Positions 12,108 through 25,033 are shown, counted from the stretch's first letter. The stretch is DNA of 64,000 nucleotides from Cunninghamia lanceolata (GCA_027924645.1 BSBN01000297.1:6386001-6450000); one strand, 5' to 3'. Program-made: numbers and translations. Notes: generated from the letters alone by a model not told the origin.

Positions 12108-13463
12108 TGATGCAGAGCACACAGTGGAAGCAATTCAAAATAGGGTGAAATACCAACTAACCCACATTACATCTTTAAAAATCCTCTCTCAAAGTCCACA
12201 TAGCATCGAACCACATACATTCTTTTATGATCGGCAAGACCATATGCCATCGGCTAACCAAATACCTTTTGCACCAAAGTCCTTCCTCATACTGATGTGT
12301 CTCTGACACCACTATCACTAGTGAACTAATGTACTTGCCACACTCACTATTATGCCAAACACTTATACATGCAAAACATGACTTACGATCACCGGTCCTC
12401 TTCACCACTGCTACTGGTCAACCTCTTGTATCTAACACAATGTATATTCTCAATATACATTCGGAAGATACATTCGAAACATGCATTCAGAATATGCATT
12501 TGGTGGGACCATTGACTTTCTTTGTATGCCAATACACTATCGGTCAGATTTCCAACATCAGAAGCTTTTAACCTTCTCTCTCCGACACCTCCTGTCCCCC
12601 CGATGTAGAACTTAACCATTCACAATATACTTTTGTGGCATACACACTCAATGTGCTTTTACGATATACACACGGAATGACTTTTGACATAGATTAGCGA
12701 TATACACATAGAGTGTATATCTGGTGAAACAACACAAATCTTCACCGATCTGAACCTCTACAAACCCTGTAGCTTCACAGACTCATTTTTCCAATAATCT
12801 AGCACATGACAAATGCTAGGATCTATCGATGCATCTTGTACGTGATCCTGCAAACACAAACGAACAAAATGAAAAACACAAAAATGAACTGTACAGCCAT
12901 TCCACTGATTTCAAAGAAATCTAACTAGTGGAATGGATTAAGAATCCATCTCGGCCACAAAATAGTAAATTGATTACACAGAGAAAACCTAGCGAATCTG
13001 GAATGATAGAAAGATACACAGAATAGAACTTTGTTTATTATGCCTTCAATAAATGTGCATACACAGATGCTTTATTTCTCAATTACAATTCACACTCCTC
13101 TTCGATCTAATCTGACCTACAAATGACAACTACAACAACTACTACTAATTACATTCGATGATCTTGGGCATTTATCTACTTGCCCGGAGTAGTACTGAAT
13201 TGACTCCAAGTGGCTGGGAGATCTAACAACCTCCAACTACCTAACAACCCTCCTAACTATCTAACAACCCTCGTGATTACAGATCAACAAGTGTCCTTGG
13301 GACTTACAACATAAACCTAGATATAAACTAAAATGACATGCATTGGTCAAATAGACCTTATTACATGATTGGTCTTATAGGACCTTATTGGAAACAACAA
13401 AAATGAACATTAAACAGTTAAATTCCTCATGGAGGACACTGTGGATTAGGTGCTCCTGCACCA
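12108..13463 (-). repeat. 5' LTR of element C
   Basis: This is the partner of 8532-9887 with the same 1356-bp length. The outer end (cacca) is followed at once by the target copy gtgtg. A few substitutions separate the two copies; counting them would date the insertion. Confidence 0.95.
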
Positions 13464-13468
13464 GTGTG

Positions 13469-13699
13469 ATTGTGTTCATGTCTTCTCTGTGTATTGTGTT
13501 CTTCTTTATTGTCTTCTTTGTGTTTTGCGTGATTGTCAAGTGTTTTCTTATGTTTGCTTAAGCTTGGGGGCTAGAAATGGTCTTCCAAACATAGGATGTA
13601 CTTTTGGCTCTAAGGTCTGATGTGCTTGATGTGTTCTCAACCATACTTTAATGCATGTACTGATCATAAGATCCTACACACATTAAAGTAGGGGCTAAA
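13469..13699 (+). other. Element A 3' tail with polypurine tract
   Basis: This is the continuation of A beyond C, with T/G-rich non-coding sequence like the region before C. It ends in the polypurine tract aaagtaggggctaaa (13685-13699) directly against the 3' LTR. Element B has aaagtgggggctaaa at the equivalent place. Confidence 0.85.
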
Positions 13700-14968
13700 T
13701 GTTATGGAGTAAAAAGTGTCCACATGTCTTTTTACCTCCTTGTTTAGCTCCTAGGTCCCCTTGATTGCATTATACATTCAAAATGTTTATCCCAATGCAA
13801 AATTGCATGAAACCAAGATAGAATTGGAATGTGGGCCACCTAATTTAGCTTACCCTAGACCTTAATGAGGCTAAAGGACCTAGGTGGTACCACCCAAGTC
13901 CTTTACTTTAGATTGGGTCTAATTTAAGTGTATGTCAGCATAACACCTCTCTAGAGGTTTCTCCTTGTCTCTTTTGGTTTGAATTTATGATTGTAAGTGG
14001 GAAAGCATATATAAGTGTGTTTTTGGATTCATTATCAACCTAGATGAAAGAAGGTTGGAGAGAGCTAACTTGAGACCTTGAAGTGAAGCAAGCAAGAGCA
14101 TTCATTATGATTCTAGAGAAGATTTTTGTATTGTTATTGTGTATTGTTGCAGATATGGAGATATCATCTATTCTTCATTAGGAGTTGAAGGATCTTCATC
14201 ATTCTAAGGGTTCATCACATAGGTGATATCATTCTTTGTTTATCATCATTTGAACAATCATATTATCATTGTTTTTATCCTCTTCACCCACGAGGGCACA
14301 CACTCTTTATCAATCAATGGTGTTGGGAAGCTTGAATGTTATCCTAGGATTTGACTGAGGCAAGTCCCTAAACACCATAACCCCCAAACCCCTTCTTATA
14401 TTCTTGTGTGTAGGTTATAGGAGTGAGATCTGGAAAATACAAAGCTACAAGAAGACTGGGTACAAATCAGGTTTTCAGGATTCAAAGATAGTTTTAGAGT
14501 ATTCTATCACCAAGGAATTGGGTGGTACTACTCATGTCCTTCTACCTTGTTTGAGTTTAGATATGGCAACAAGACATCATTTAGAGCATCTTTCCAGTTG
14601 GCACCTCTAGCAGATTCTTTCAGTCAGGACCTGGGTGGTTCCACCTTGGTCTTCCGACACCTCTACTTCCTAGAGACAGGTTCTATTATTCCTCTGATCA
14701 ACCCTATGCATTTAGTTTCTAGGTTTCTATTATATTTTATCTTTTATAAGCATATCATTATATGACTAGGGTTTCATGCATTGTTAACCTAGGGTTTGAG
14801 GAAAAGACTAAGTTAAATCTGATCTATCTATAGCATACATGAGCAGTAGTTAAGTCCACCTTCATTTGGTAGTGATTTAGCTCGGCCTTGTCCTTGAATG
14901 TTAAATGGAAAAGGGCTTGATCTAGTTTGCATTCTAGCAGTTATCATTATCCTTTTTCATACTTAACA
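13700..14968 (+). repeat. 3' LTR of element A
   Basis: This 1269-bp partner of 3925-5203 ends acttaaca, followed by the target copy cttct. Confidence 0.93.
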
Positions 14969-14973
14969 CTTCT

Positions 14974-15496
14974 TTAATTCCCTTAAGGTATGTGAATGTT
15001 CTAAGGAAGAGGTCCTCATACTCTGTTAAGATTTATGCAATTTGCATTACCTCTTTTTCTTCTCAATAGTCTCCTATTTTAGCCCACTTAGGACTTCCTT
15101 CAGTTGTTATGTTCTCTTCTCTCAATTTCAAAGGTTGGTTATAGTATTTCTCCTTTGGTTTAGTACTAGATGTTATGTCCATTTCTCCTTGTTGGACTTG
15201 TATGTCTAGTTCTAGTTTATTTTCTTTCTCATTTTGTTGTGTAATATAGCATCTTTTCCCAAAGTGTTGTTCCTGCTCTATTAATTTATAGATGCCTTCG
15301 TGTGTTTTTTATGCTCATGTATGTTGGTTTATGTTTATTTCATGTTGTCCTTCCTATGTAGGAAGAATTATTATTTCCTTCATTCATTGGAGTGTAGTGT
15401 TAATGTTCTTATTAGGGATATAGAAGGAGAAGATATTTTGGAAATCCTTCTGAAGTTCTTCCCAAACTTTTGTTTCCACCCTCTTCTCTTGGTTGA
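14974..15496 (-). pseudogene. Element G: end of second Gag-like domain and pre-RT linker
   Basis: On the minus strand the sequence begins in the middle of WYINQEKRVETKVWEELQKDF (about 15415-15496), which is the end of the second capsid-like domain; the upstream half lies at 49622 onward, across element E. A glutamine/glutamate-rich linker follows (CYITQQNEKENKLELDIQVQ, about 15190-15260). Then comes the LTEYEDLF-type motif that precedes RT in plant Ty3/gypsy Pol (about 15000-15030), running straight into the RT block at 3919 across element A. Several in-frame TAG/TAA codons are present. The region shows that in G the second Gag-like domain lies between protease and RT. Confidence 0.82.
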
Positions 15497-15501
15497 TGTA
15501 C

Positions 15502-15808
15502 TATTAGAAAGAAATGTAGAGGAGATACCGGTCTGGAGATCTGGTCCTCAGTCAAGTCTTTGTTGTCAATTTATACCATGGTCAGGTAGCTAGAGATTGA
15601 CAGCAAAACATAAAGAATAACCAAACAAATCATCACATACACATCAAAATAAGATAACACACATAATTATCCAGTACCAACAGACATGACATACACATCA
15701 AAATATATATATTAGTAACAATCAAATGTATACATCCATTATCCATCTTCTAGCATAGCTACATACATGACTTCTATGTCATTAGTTACATCAGAATATA
15801 CTCCTATA
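15502..15808 (-). repeat. 3' LTR of element E, part 1
   Basis: It matches the start of the other E LTR at 48872 (agaaatgtagagg..., then ctagagattgacagcaaaacat...). The outer end reads TATTAG where the 5' copy has TGTTAG, a terminal mutation. The LTR is interrupted at 15809 by F and resumes at 24409. Confidence 0.9.
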
Positions 15809-16198
15809 TGTTAGTGTGAAAAGTGACATTATCTATCTAGTTAGCTTTTAGCATGTCTAGGAGATTTCTATTTGCACTTGTTTAAGTCCAACTTTGGGCT
15901 TCTTAACTTTTTATCTCACCTCATGTGGTGAAGACATGTGTACTCAAGTCTTTGTGAGATACCTACTTCATGCAAACTTTCCACTTGCTCAAACATGTGT
16001 CACTTGAGCAAGAAAAGTGTTGCACCTATGGAGGCTTGCTCAGTCGTTGTTTATGACCTTCTCACCTCCTCTTGCTTGCCTATTTAAGAAAGGCTCTATG
16101 TACATAATTTTCATCTTTTGGCAATGTAATTTGGCTTATTGTGTGGAAAATAGATTTGTGGTTGTATTGTTGCTTATTGATCCTCACTTTTCCCAACA
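15809..16198 (+). repeat. 5' LTR of copia element F
   Basis: This 390-bp LTR begins TGTTAGTGTGAAAAG and ends TTCCCAACA. A TATA-like cctatttaagaaaggc (about 16078-16093) and a T/A-rich leader resemble a copia LTR promoter. Confidence 0.94.
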
Positions 16199-16210
16199 TG
16201 GTATCAGAGC
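16199..16210 (+). other. Initiator-Met primer-binding site of element F
   Basis: TGGTATCAGAGC follows the LTR with no spacer, the usual copia arrangement. Confidence 0.95.
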
Positions 16211-17968
16211 TTTACTTGCAAAATTTTGCCCGTTATAGAAAATCTTGCACTTAGCCAAGTCAAAAGCTCCTCATAGAGCTAGGAATTTTTGTTGAAAAAC
16301 CAAATTTGTTTTTACAAAAATATGACTTTGGGCAAGATTTCTTGGCAAAATTTTAGTTTTTGACCCAAATCTGGTCATTTTATGGTGACTTTAACTTTTT
16401 TCTGGGTGAATTTTTTCAAAGGTGGACATGTTTTGGCCTCTTGGCCTCGTTTCATCTCGATACGTAGCTTTCACTAGTTTTTTGGCAAGCTTCCACATCT
16501 TTGAAGATCGAGGGCAATCATTCATTTTTCTAGTTGGGATCTCTATTTCAAATCTACCTTGGTCGACATTCACATTTGAGGCCAAACACATCGTGATAAG
16601 ATTGTATCTTGCATTAGAAATTGCTTAGCCAATCTAGTGCATTCAAAGCTGAAGGTCACGGTCACTAGTGTCCTCTCACTATTTCACCCTACAAGTTGAC
16701 GCTTTCCATTGACAAAGAGTCAGCTTCAAGTTCATGGTTTCTTTGATCAGAAGTTACAGATCTACAACCATTCTCTGGACTCCAAGTTCAACCTTCTCAA
16801 TGGCCTACCTTTCTTGTTCACTTTTTTGGTGGTTTTATGTTCTATGATCACTAGTTTTTCAAAATTTGTAGAGTCAGCTTCAATTCACCAGCTCACAGTT
16901 TGGCACAGTTAGCATCTCATTCTAACATCTATTTATATCTTTTGTTTGAATCTTGTCATTGTTTTGTGGGCTCTCCTTTGCACCAACAATCACCAAACTC
17001 CTCATTGAAGTATTTTTTGGTCAACGTTTTAAGGTTTGCATTCATTTTGTAGATAGAGGTCATGGTTACAAGTTTTTTTTTGGTTTCATTGTTGCATATC
17101 ACACAGTTGGCAATACGCCAGAGTTTGTGTTCCAATTGCATTGTAAAAATGTTATGGTCATTGCTATAATTCCCTAATGTGGTGACTAAAGTTATTGTTT
17201 TCTATTTGCAATCTTCTTTCTACTTGTAGTTATAACACATTTTAAATGTTACTTGTCCCAAGTGTTTTCAACAACTAGTGTTTGTTACAAGGTTAGTCAC
17301 AGCCCACAAATGCAACCACTAGAAGTTTACAAACTACCAGCCATAGTATTTTACGCCAGCATCATATGTAAATGCAACAATTAGTGGTAAGAATACCACA
17401 AAAATTGACATTTTATGCTAGAGCAATCATCCAAAAAAAGTTGAATTTGCTAAAAAAATTGCTTGGAAAGACCCCAATCTTGCATAAGTGTGTGCAAAGA
17501 GGAGCTTTTTTCATTTTGCAGTAACTTTTGTCCACGGAGGTGAAATTGGGCATCTTTATAGTCGATGGGCAGCTGGTTCTGGCACTGACAAAGTTGCGTC
17601 GAGATGATTTGGGAATTGTCCCATTTTTCTAAAAAAAAATTCCCTTCTTTGGTAATCTAGCTAAGCAGCTCGAAAAATAATTGTATCTTTTGACTAGCAA
17701 CTCAAAATTGAGTGCCATTTTTTTAGAAAGTGAATAATTTTTTGAGACTAATCTATTGGAAATGATTTCACATTGTTGTTATAAAGTGTCATTTTTCGTT
17801 CCAATTATTGCTTCATGCAATACTATTATAAAGTGCCAAAACTCAAGGGGGATAAAATATTGAGTCACAAGGGGGTATCTAGAGTTGTTTCTTGTGTGCA
17901 CTTCCATTTCTGCCTCAATATGTCTTTCCACATCTCAAAACAAATCTGCAACACAATCTAAGTTAAGC
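16211..17968 (+). other. Untranslated leader of element F
   Basis: About 1.76 kb lies between primer site and gag. I see no conserved coding domain. Short frames here are T-rich and unlike known proteins. It presumably held packaging signals. Confidence 0.6.
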
Positions 17969-18919
17969 ATGGAGCCAAATCATCCTATCAAACCTCTAAC
18001 ACCCTTTAACTATCATGAGTGGAAACTCAATATTCAACTTATGCTAAAGGATAAAGGGTTATATAGAGTTACTATGGGCACAAAAAAAGAGCCAAATGCT
18101 ATCAAAGATAAAAAAAAATGGTTCAATAAATGTGATCAGGCCTTCGGGTTCTTATGTCTAAATCTATCTCCTGAACTTTTGTTCCATGTTGAAACTTTGA
18201 AAGCACCCAATGAGGTATGGCAAACCTTAGAGAAACTCTTTGGGAAGGTTGATGAATTTAAAAGTCATGAGTTAGAAAATGAGCTCATCAGTTTGAGCCC
18301 TACAGATTTTTATACCTTAGAAGATTATTTCACAAACTTCAGATCATTGAAACTATAGTTAAAAGAATGTGGGATAGATAAAAAAGAAGATCAATTCATA
18401 CTTTCTATGCTTTCCAAACTAGGTCCTGAATATTCTGACTTTGTATCTTCTTTTTAGACCACCAAAAGGGCTTTTGATGCTACATGGAAAATGCCTAATT
18501 TGGATGAATTCATTATTGACTTAACAAGGGAACAGGATAAATTAATACAAATGGGCACCATGAAGAATTATAAACCACATGCTCTTATTGCTAGAAATTG
18601 GAAAAATAACGAAGGAGAAAAACAAAAGGACAAAGAAATCAAGAAAGATAAGAAAGCTAAATCGTCAAAATCAAACACTCAAAGCTTTTTCAGATCAAGG
18701 CAAATAAAAAGCTAAGTGTACATATTATAATGGCACAGTGAGCAGAAATGTTTGAAGAAGAAGATCAATCATCTTACCAATCTTCTTGAAAAACATAATA
18801 TAAAGGATCTTGAATCTAATCAAGAGTCATCATCAACACCAGAAACATTTAAGGGCCATGCTCTTTTTGCATCTACAGTCTCTGAGTTTGGAACATGGAT
18901 TTCTAATTTTGGAACCTGA
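17969..18919 (+). pseudogene. Element F Gag, copia type, broken
   Basis: The ATG at 17969 (MEPNHPIKPLTPFNYHEWK) starts the conserved copia Gag N-terminal domain. Upstream in-frame codons from 17885 exist, but homology begins here. The UBN2-type Gag follows: WFNKCDQAFGFLCLNLSPEL, LKAPNEVWQTLEKLFG and LISLSPTDFYTLEDYFTNF. In-frame TAG codons cut it at about 18356 and 18456. A lysine-rich stretch (18600-18680) leads, after a frameshift, to a remnant zinc knuckle (KCTYYNG, about 18714) and then a coiled segment. The frame ends at 18919 in GTWISNFGT, where an active element would have the WILDSGAS start of protease, so the protease core is already lost. Nothing of integrase or RT remains. Confidence 0.87.
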
Positions 18920-19198
18920 CATCACCACCATCATCACCTATTACTACATTAAAGTTCAGAGTTGCTTCACAGAAGGCTTCCACAGACTCTTAATAGCAGG
19001 ATTATCACCTTCAGGTATTTTGTACAGTATCTAATACACTTTTTTGTTTTCTCTCTTTTGGAGGAGAGTTTTTTTCCCATAGGGTTTTTTATCTTTCTCC
19101 ACTTTATGAGAGATGCATTTATACATGGGTACCTAACATGGCCTAGTTGCTAGGACCCATCATTGTTTCACTACTCCCTAAGTTGCACTTAAGGGGGG
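18920..19198 (+). other. Element F 3' remnant and polypurine tract
   Basis: A short stretch links the protease stump to the 3' LTR. No pol motif is visible. The last ten bases, ttaagggggg, are the polypurine tract. Confidence 0.75.
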
Positions 19199-19557
19199 TG
19201 TTAGTGTGAAAAGTGACATTATCTATCTAGTTAGCTTTTAGCATGTCTAGGAGATTTCTATTCACACTTGTTTAAGTCCAACTTTGAGCTTCTTACCTTT
19301 TTGTCTCACCTCATGTGGTGAAGACATGTGTACTCACCTTTGTGAGACACATACTTCATGCAAACTTGTCACTTGCTCAAACATGTGTCACTTGAGCAAG
19401 ATAAGTGTTGCACCTATGAAGGGTTGCTCAGTCATTGTTTATGACCTTCTCACCTCCTCTTGCTTGCCTATTTAAGAAAGGCTCTATGTACATAATTTTC
19501 ATCTTTTGGCAATGTAATTTGGCTTATTATGTGGAAAATAGCTCTATGGTTGTATTG
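19199..19557 (+). repeat. 3' LTR of element F, part 1
   Basis: It matches 15809-16167, breaks at ggttgtattg where I enters, and resumes at 24375-24403. The rejoined LTR is 388 bp. Confidence 0.93.
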
Positions 19558-20745
19558 TGTCATGCCCATATTTCCCATGCAGTCATGACACATAACACAC
19601 GCGTCATGTGGTCGTGACACGAACTATAAAAACTTTTCCACGTATCCCTAAAAACCCCCTCGCACACGTCAATGTGCTCAATGGAAATACACATAAGGCG
19701 TAAACATGTCAATCAAATCTCAGGGTAGTGCGATTACATGCGCAATCCCCTATGTGATGTTAGCTAACTAGGGGGTTATGCTACGCGATGAGCATCACCA
19801 CTAGGGTTAGGATCGAATTGACTTAAACCCTAAGTTTCCTAAATGAGTGGCATGATTTTGACATGAGTCGAAATCAAAACCCTAATGCTAGAGCATTAAA
19901 GATTAAATAATAGCTCATCAACACATAACTATTTTGTGAAGGCATTAAAGTACTAACAAGTAAAGATTAAATCATATAAATAATTAATCCCCGATTCCTG
20001 GAAAAATCTAGCAGCATAATGCCTCTTAGGCATACATGGGAAAAATTCTTAAAATAATTAAATAATTAAATAAGAAAAAAAAGTCTACTCCCATCCCTTC
20101 AAAACTAGTATAATCCATGCTAAATAAAACTCACTTACTTAACCTTTTTTCCCAACACATTAGATTAGATTAATTAAATCAATCATACTAAATAATTATT
20201 GCGTTATTACAATCCTAAAATTAAATCCCCTAATAACATTATTAAAGTTTGCTATAGTCCCCAAAATATAAAAAGGTTCTCTACACCCACAAATAAACGA
20301 TTTCTATTTTCCCATTACCAATTAAATTAGAAATCCATTTTAACCCATGCTAATAAAAAATTACAAGACCATCTACTATTTTATATAATAAAAAAAATCT
20401 AATAAACCTAGGGAAAGAATTTACCCACTCACCAAAAGGCCAAGGGCTTAAAAATACCCATTTAACCAAATTCCAAGTACAAAATGGAAGAGGGAATTAA
20501 ATCCCACATTCACAAAGAAAGGTAACATCTAATTCAATATAAAATCCCCTCTCAAGCCCTAAAAGCTCTCACAATAAATAAATAGTTTCCTTATGAGAGC
20601 CCTAAAACAAACCCTAACTTATCTCTTTCTTTTCTCACAATTGTTTCCTTCCCTTTTTTATTTTCTTGCAAGTTTCTTCATAGGGCAGCCACGGGAGATG
20701 GGTAGATACACAGTGCATAAGTGCAACTCCTACTAGTTTAACCCT

Positions 20746-20747
<2 letters not shown>

Positions 20748-20804
<57 letters not shown>
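20748..20804. repeat. TA microsatellite in I
   Basis: About 28 uninterrupted TA units. Smaller TA runs follow at 20879-20898 and 21259-21278. Confidence 0.97.
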
Positions 20805-20807
<3 letters not shown>

Positions 20808-21290
20808 TAGATAAAACTCTGTGATAAATTTACATACATATATATTTTTTTGTTTCAGGTAGAGAGGACTGCGCACAGTATATATATATATATATATTCT
20901 ATTTTTTTTGCATATGCTACAGGTGCGGCGGCATCTGTTCAATCGCCAAATGACTTTAAGCAGGAAAGGAGTTACAACATGGGCGTTGCCCAAACATCAT
21001 TCACCGCAGGTTTAGAATAAGTGATGGGCATGTGGGGGGGCGGATCCCCACCCACCCAACTCTCATAACAGTCAAGAAAAAACACAGCGTTGTTACCTCT
21101 TTTACTCGGCAGTAACCCGTGACAAACTCAGCCCTTTGGCCATAGTTAACTATTGGGCTTTAAGCCCCTAATACGTATCAATGCAATATGATTTTTATTT
21201 AGAAGAATAAACAATGCTCATTCTATTTTATTTAATCTATGACATATATACATCTGGTATATATATATATATATATAATCACACAGAAAA

Positions 21291-21320
21291 TATGTTTTGT
21301 AATATAAAAATCAGTTAGGT

Positions 21321-21372
<52 letters not shown>

Positions 21373-21409
21373 TTGTAAAATAAAAATCAATTAGGTCAAA
21401 TATATATAT
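21291..21409. repeat. Duplicated TA-flanked unit in I
   Basis: The segment atgttttgtaa(t/a)ataaaaatca(g/a)ttaggtcaaa occurs twice (about 21291-21323 and 21369-21401), each time followed by TA repeats. The long TA tract 21324-21370 separates them. Confidence 0.85.
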
Positions 21410-21742
21410 ATTCACAAGGGATATAATACATGTTTATATTATTAAATGCCTGTATATAATTTCTCACATAGATAAATATATTCCTACCAACAATACAACA
21501 ATTTTTATTCCCTGATCTTTTTCCCTTGCCGTCATGAAGAATGAAAATGACAGAATTTAAATCAAACCCTTCCTTTGCAAAACAAGAGTATATTTAACTA
21601 TTTTCTTTTCTAACATTAAATACAACAATTGCTATTTTTTTTTTGAATAGAAACTACGGAAATAATTACTACAGCAACATGGAAGCTTTATACCCTCTTT
21701 CTTTTCCTTTCTTTTGATAATAAACTAATGATAACAACACAC

Positions 21743-22021
<279 letters not shown>

Positions 22022-23154
22022 AAGGAATTAGTAGCTTCACTGTTATAATTCTAATGGCTTCTAATCACATTATTACATAGATTTTCTCAGAGCAACATAG
22101 ATGCTTTTTCCTTATTTTTTAAATGTACAGAATTAATTCATTCCTCACAACAACATTTTGAAATAAAAACAACAACATATATAACATTTCTACAACCACA
22201 AGAATGGTGGATCACAATATAAAATATCATTAAACCAAATACATACTAAGAGAGCATTTCCTCTCTTCTTCTTTTTTTTCCTACAAATTAGCCATTCTTT
22301 GGTCATGGATCTCAAGTATCCAAAATAACATTTCAACACCAACAAACTAAGACATTTCCCAAGATCCAAGGGTCACCAAATGAACCTGCAAGAAACTAAA
22401 CAATGGAGGAACAACCAAGCCACCAAAAATGCTCTCCTTCCAACCATAAACCTGCAAGTGAGTCACCCCTGAGCTTGGAGGTCGATCTTCACATGGATCT
22501 CAAACCACAACACAACAATAAGCAAACCACACAAATCATGAAGATACCCATAAGGTTTACACAACACAAAATCCATAGAAATAGATTTGAGGGGGTAGGG
22601 GAGTGGACATCACTCTACTCGGAGGATCACCCCACAAAAATCCCAAAGTCTCAACACAAAATAAGGCCTCAAGCCAAAAATGATAACTCCATGAATAAAT
22701 AAATTTCACCATGGCACTCATGCCAAACAAAATACTCCATACTCCAATATCTTTCCCTCAAGGCCACAAAAATACCAATACCAGGAGGGTGACCTCGAGG
22801 AGGTTCACTCCTGCCCCACCCCACACATAGATGGACACACCAAGATTGGTAGTCTCATCTCAAAACACCCAAAAACCCCACAACAAAGAAGAAACAAACA
22901 CCCAAAGCATATCAAGCACACAACCAAAATTAACAAAGCATAAGGAAGTCTAAAATGCCTTGAGGCTTACCTTAAGAGCCCAACAATGGATGAAAGTTGA
23001 AGAAGAGCCCACAATCTTTCTCCAAGCCTCCAATCCTCCAAATCTCTCTAACTCTCCAAAATCCCTCCAAAGATAGAAAATTAAGCAAAAACAAGAACCC
23101 CATTCCCCTCTCAAAGAGGAATTAAAATAGGCTTCATTCCAAGCCTTGAGGAAT

Positions 23155-23415
23155 GAGAAGGTGACACATGTCACCTTCTCCTTCCTCTTCCCATGCCACT
23201 TGCAAGGGAAAAGGAATGTGAGGGTGACATGTGTCACCCTCCCATCCATTGAAACCTCACTCTCTCCACATGTGCTCTCACACGTGTGAGAGCAAAGGTG
23301 GAGAGGTGGCATCTCTCCAAATGGGCTCCAAGAGGATAAGGGATGACACATGTCATCACCTTATTCTCTAAAGGGAGCCCCTTCACTCCAAGATGCTCCC
23401 ACACATGTGTGAGAG
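23155..23415. promoter_or_regulatory. Cluster of five short palindromes in I
   Basis: Perfect or near-perfect dyads lie at 23155-23180 (12-base arms), 23220-23241, 23274-23293 (gctctcacacgtgtgagagc), 23342-23357 and 23396-23415 (one mismatched pair). All centre on acatgt, catg or acgt cores within cacatgtg-like contexts, and one contains the G-box hexamer CACGTG. Reading I on the minus strand, they precede the leader-like region, as enhancer dyads would in an LTR U3. Binding is inference. Confidence 0.6.
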
Positions 23416-24408
23416 AATTGGAGGAAGGTTCCACACACTTGGGGGTCTTGAAGACTCCCCAAGTCGTCAAGGTGATGGGATTCCATGCCTTGGAAAAGGA
23501 AATGGGTCTAGTTTCAAGGCATGACTCATCTCCCACACTTATTCAAATTGAATTTTCGCCACTTAACTTTAAGCTAAGGTTAAGGTGACTAGACTAGGGT
23601 AACCCTAGGGTTTGGAATACTCAGATGGGCCCTAGACCCTAGGGGTACCACCTAGGGTTAATTCTAGCCCATAGTAAACACTTTAGGAGGTAAAAATTCA
23701 CGTAAAATGGCCACTAAAATTAAAAGACACCAAGTGGTGTAAATTAAAACACATATTTTACAACACTTCAATTAAATAATATAAAAGGGTGAAATCTAAG
23801 CCAAATAATAAAATGCAGACATTTATGAAAACATCATACAGTTCACACATAATCTTGGTCCACCTGGGACTAGAATGGTCTAACACAGGAAACACATATG
23901 GTGTGAGATCAATCTCTAATTTTTCGTGGCCTGGAAAATCACCTGCACACTTGAACAAATAGATTAATCCAACATATATATATATATATCATAGCTAAAG
24001 CAAGGAAATGCATACACTCATGGCATTGCATAATCATTTAAAACATTATAAAAATCACATCATAAATAAGATTCATAATTGCATTTCTATATACTATCTC
24101 AAGGTCAAAATCGCATAGCAAATCCATATAATGATTTCACAACTAACATCTCTAATATCATCAAAATGCATATCACATGTCTAATCATCATCGGTGAATT
24201 AAAATTAGGATATAGTCACATCACAACATACTAAACATAGCTAACCAAAATAAAGGAATATAGTCTAGAGAATCTGCATAATGGGATCAATAGTCCTCAA
24301 ATGTCTAAATGTCATCAACTGTAAATATGAAATAAGAATAATAAGGGAGTGAAATAAATAGGCCTCACATATTGTTGCTTGTTGATCCTCGCTTTTCCCA
24401 ACACTATA

Positions 24409-24563
24409 CTCCTACCATGCTTGCTTCCTTATATTGTACTACTCCTATCTATAGATAGTATATCTATTCTATCAAGGGATGTGTGTTCTATCAGCTTCCA
24501 GTCTCTACATATTGTATAATCTCCTTCGGACGGCTCTGTTCTCTGTCAAGTAACCTGCTAACA
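24409..24563 (-). repeat. 3' LTR of element E, part 2
   Basis: It matches 49460-49616 (catgcttgcttcctta..., ending aacctgctaaca). Joined to 15502-15808 it makes a 462-bp LTR, shorter than the 745-bp 5' LTR, which has grown by internal duplication. Confidence 0.9.
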
Positions 24564-24579
24564 TCATCCCCTCCACAAA
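24564..24579 (-). other. Polypurine tract of element E
   Basis: On the minus strand TTTGTGGAGGGGATGA stands directly before the 3' LTR. Confidence 0.8.
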
Positions 24580-24610
24580 ATTATGTCTTGTCCTCAAGAC
24601 ATGTCTTGTT

Positions 24611-24886
24611 CTAATTGATAATATTCTTGAGTCTAGCACCATTGACATATCTGGCTAATAGTTTATCCTCCATATTCCTTAGTCTAACTACTCCAGAATC
24701 TGCAAATTCTTCAATGTAGTATGGTCCTAGCCACCTTGTCTTTAGTTTTCCTTGGTTCTTAAACTTGGTTTCATAGAGGAGTACTAAGTCACCTTGTTCT
24801 ATTTTTATTTCAAGTTCTTTATCCTCTTCTTCTTGTTGTGATGTTTTATAGCATTTGTATTTCTCTGGATATGATTCTTTATTCAT
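24611..24886 (-). pseudogene. Element E: integrase C-terminal remnant
   Basis: The motif QGDLVLLYETKFKNQGKL followed by KTRWLGPYYIEEF is the C-terminal domain of Ty3/gypsy integrase. The rest of integrase, RNase H and RT are absent. Just before it on the minus strand lies a linker, YKCYKTSQQEEEDKELEIKI, that matches the pre-RT linker of G (CYITQQNEKENKLELDIQVQ). So the deletion that removed the enzymes joined the pre-RT linker to the integrase tail. It is in frame in this block, with stops further upstream at about 24935, 24985 and 25032. Confidence 0.85.
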
Positions 24887-25033
24887 CCATTCTATAACCT
24901 CACAGATGCCTTCTATTTTTGCCGGTAGTGAGCTCTATCCCAGTTTGGCTTCTTCTTCTTCCGCATCTTGTTAAGAAGTGATCTCCTTGATTCTGATGAG
25001 TGTTGTGTGTATGTTTTTGTTCTGATCAAAAAA

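Larger units (their letters stand above)
8532..13463 (-). mobile_element. Element C: gag-protease LTR retrotransposon nested in A
   Basis: Two 1356-bp LTRs of identical length (8532-9887 and 12108-13463) enclose a 2220-bp interior. On the minus strand the LTR begins TGGTGCAGG and ends CTCTGCATCA. The 5-bp duplication gtgtg is perfect (8527-8531 and 13464-13468). A classic initiator-methionine primer site lies next to the 5' LTR and a purine tract (CAGTGGGGTGTA) next to the 3' LTR. The interior codes only for Gag and protease, so the element is non-autonomous. It is one of the youngest layers, since nothing interrupts it and its LTRs are collinear. Confidence 0.95.
3925..14968 (+). mobile_element. 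Element A: non-autonomous LTR retrotransposon in G
   Basis: Two LTRs (3925-5203 and 13700-14968) begin TGTTATGG and end in ACA, and the insert is flanked by the perfect 5-bp duplication cttct (3920-3924 and 14969-14973). Without nested element C the element is about 6.1 kb. It has a tRNA-type primer site right after the first LTR and a purine tract before the second. The only coding remnants are a retropepsin-related domain and a basic accessory ORF; there is no RT, RNase H or integrase. Element B is a diverged relative with the same layout, so this is a family rather than a single deletion product. The pol enzymes must have come from another element. Confidence 0.93.

Noticed and set aside
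16199..16210. Possible tRNA gene fragment at TGGTATCAGAGC
   Set aside because: It abuts an LTR end and is the complement of a tRNA 3' end, i.e. a primer-binding site; no cloverleaf is present.
22950..23536. Overlapping minus-strand open frames of 100-133 codons in I
   Set aside because: They cross the palindrome cluster, show no domain, and fit an LTR leader better than a protein.
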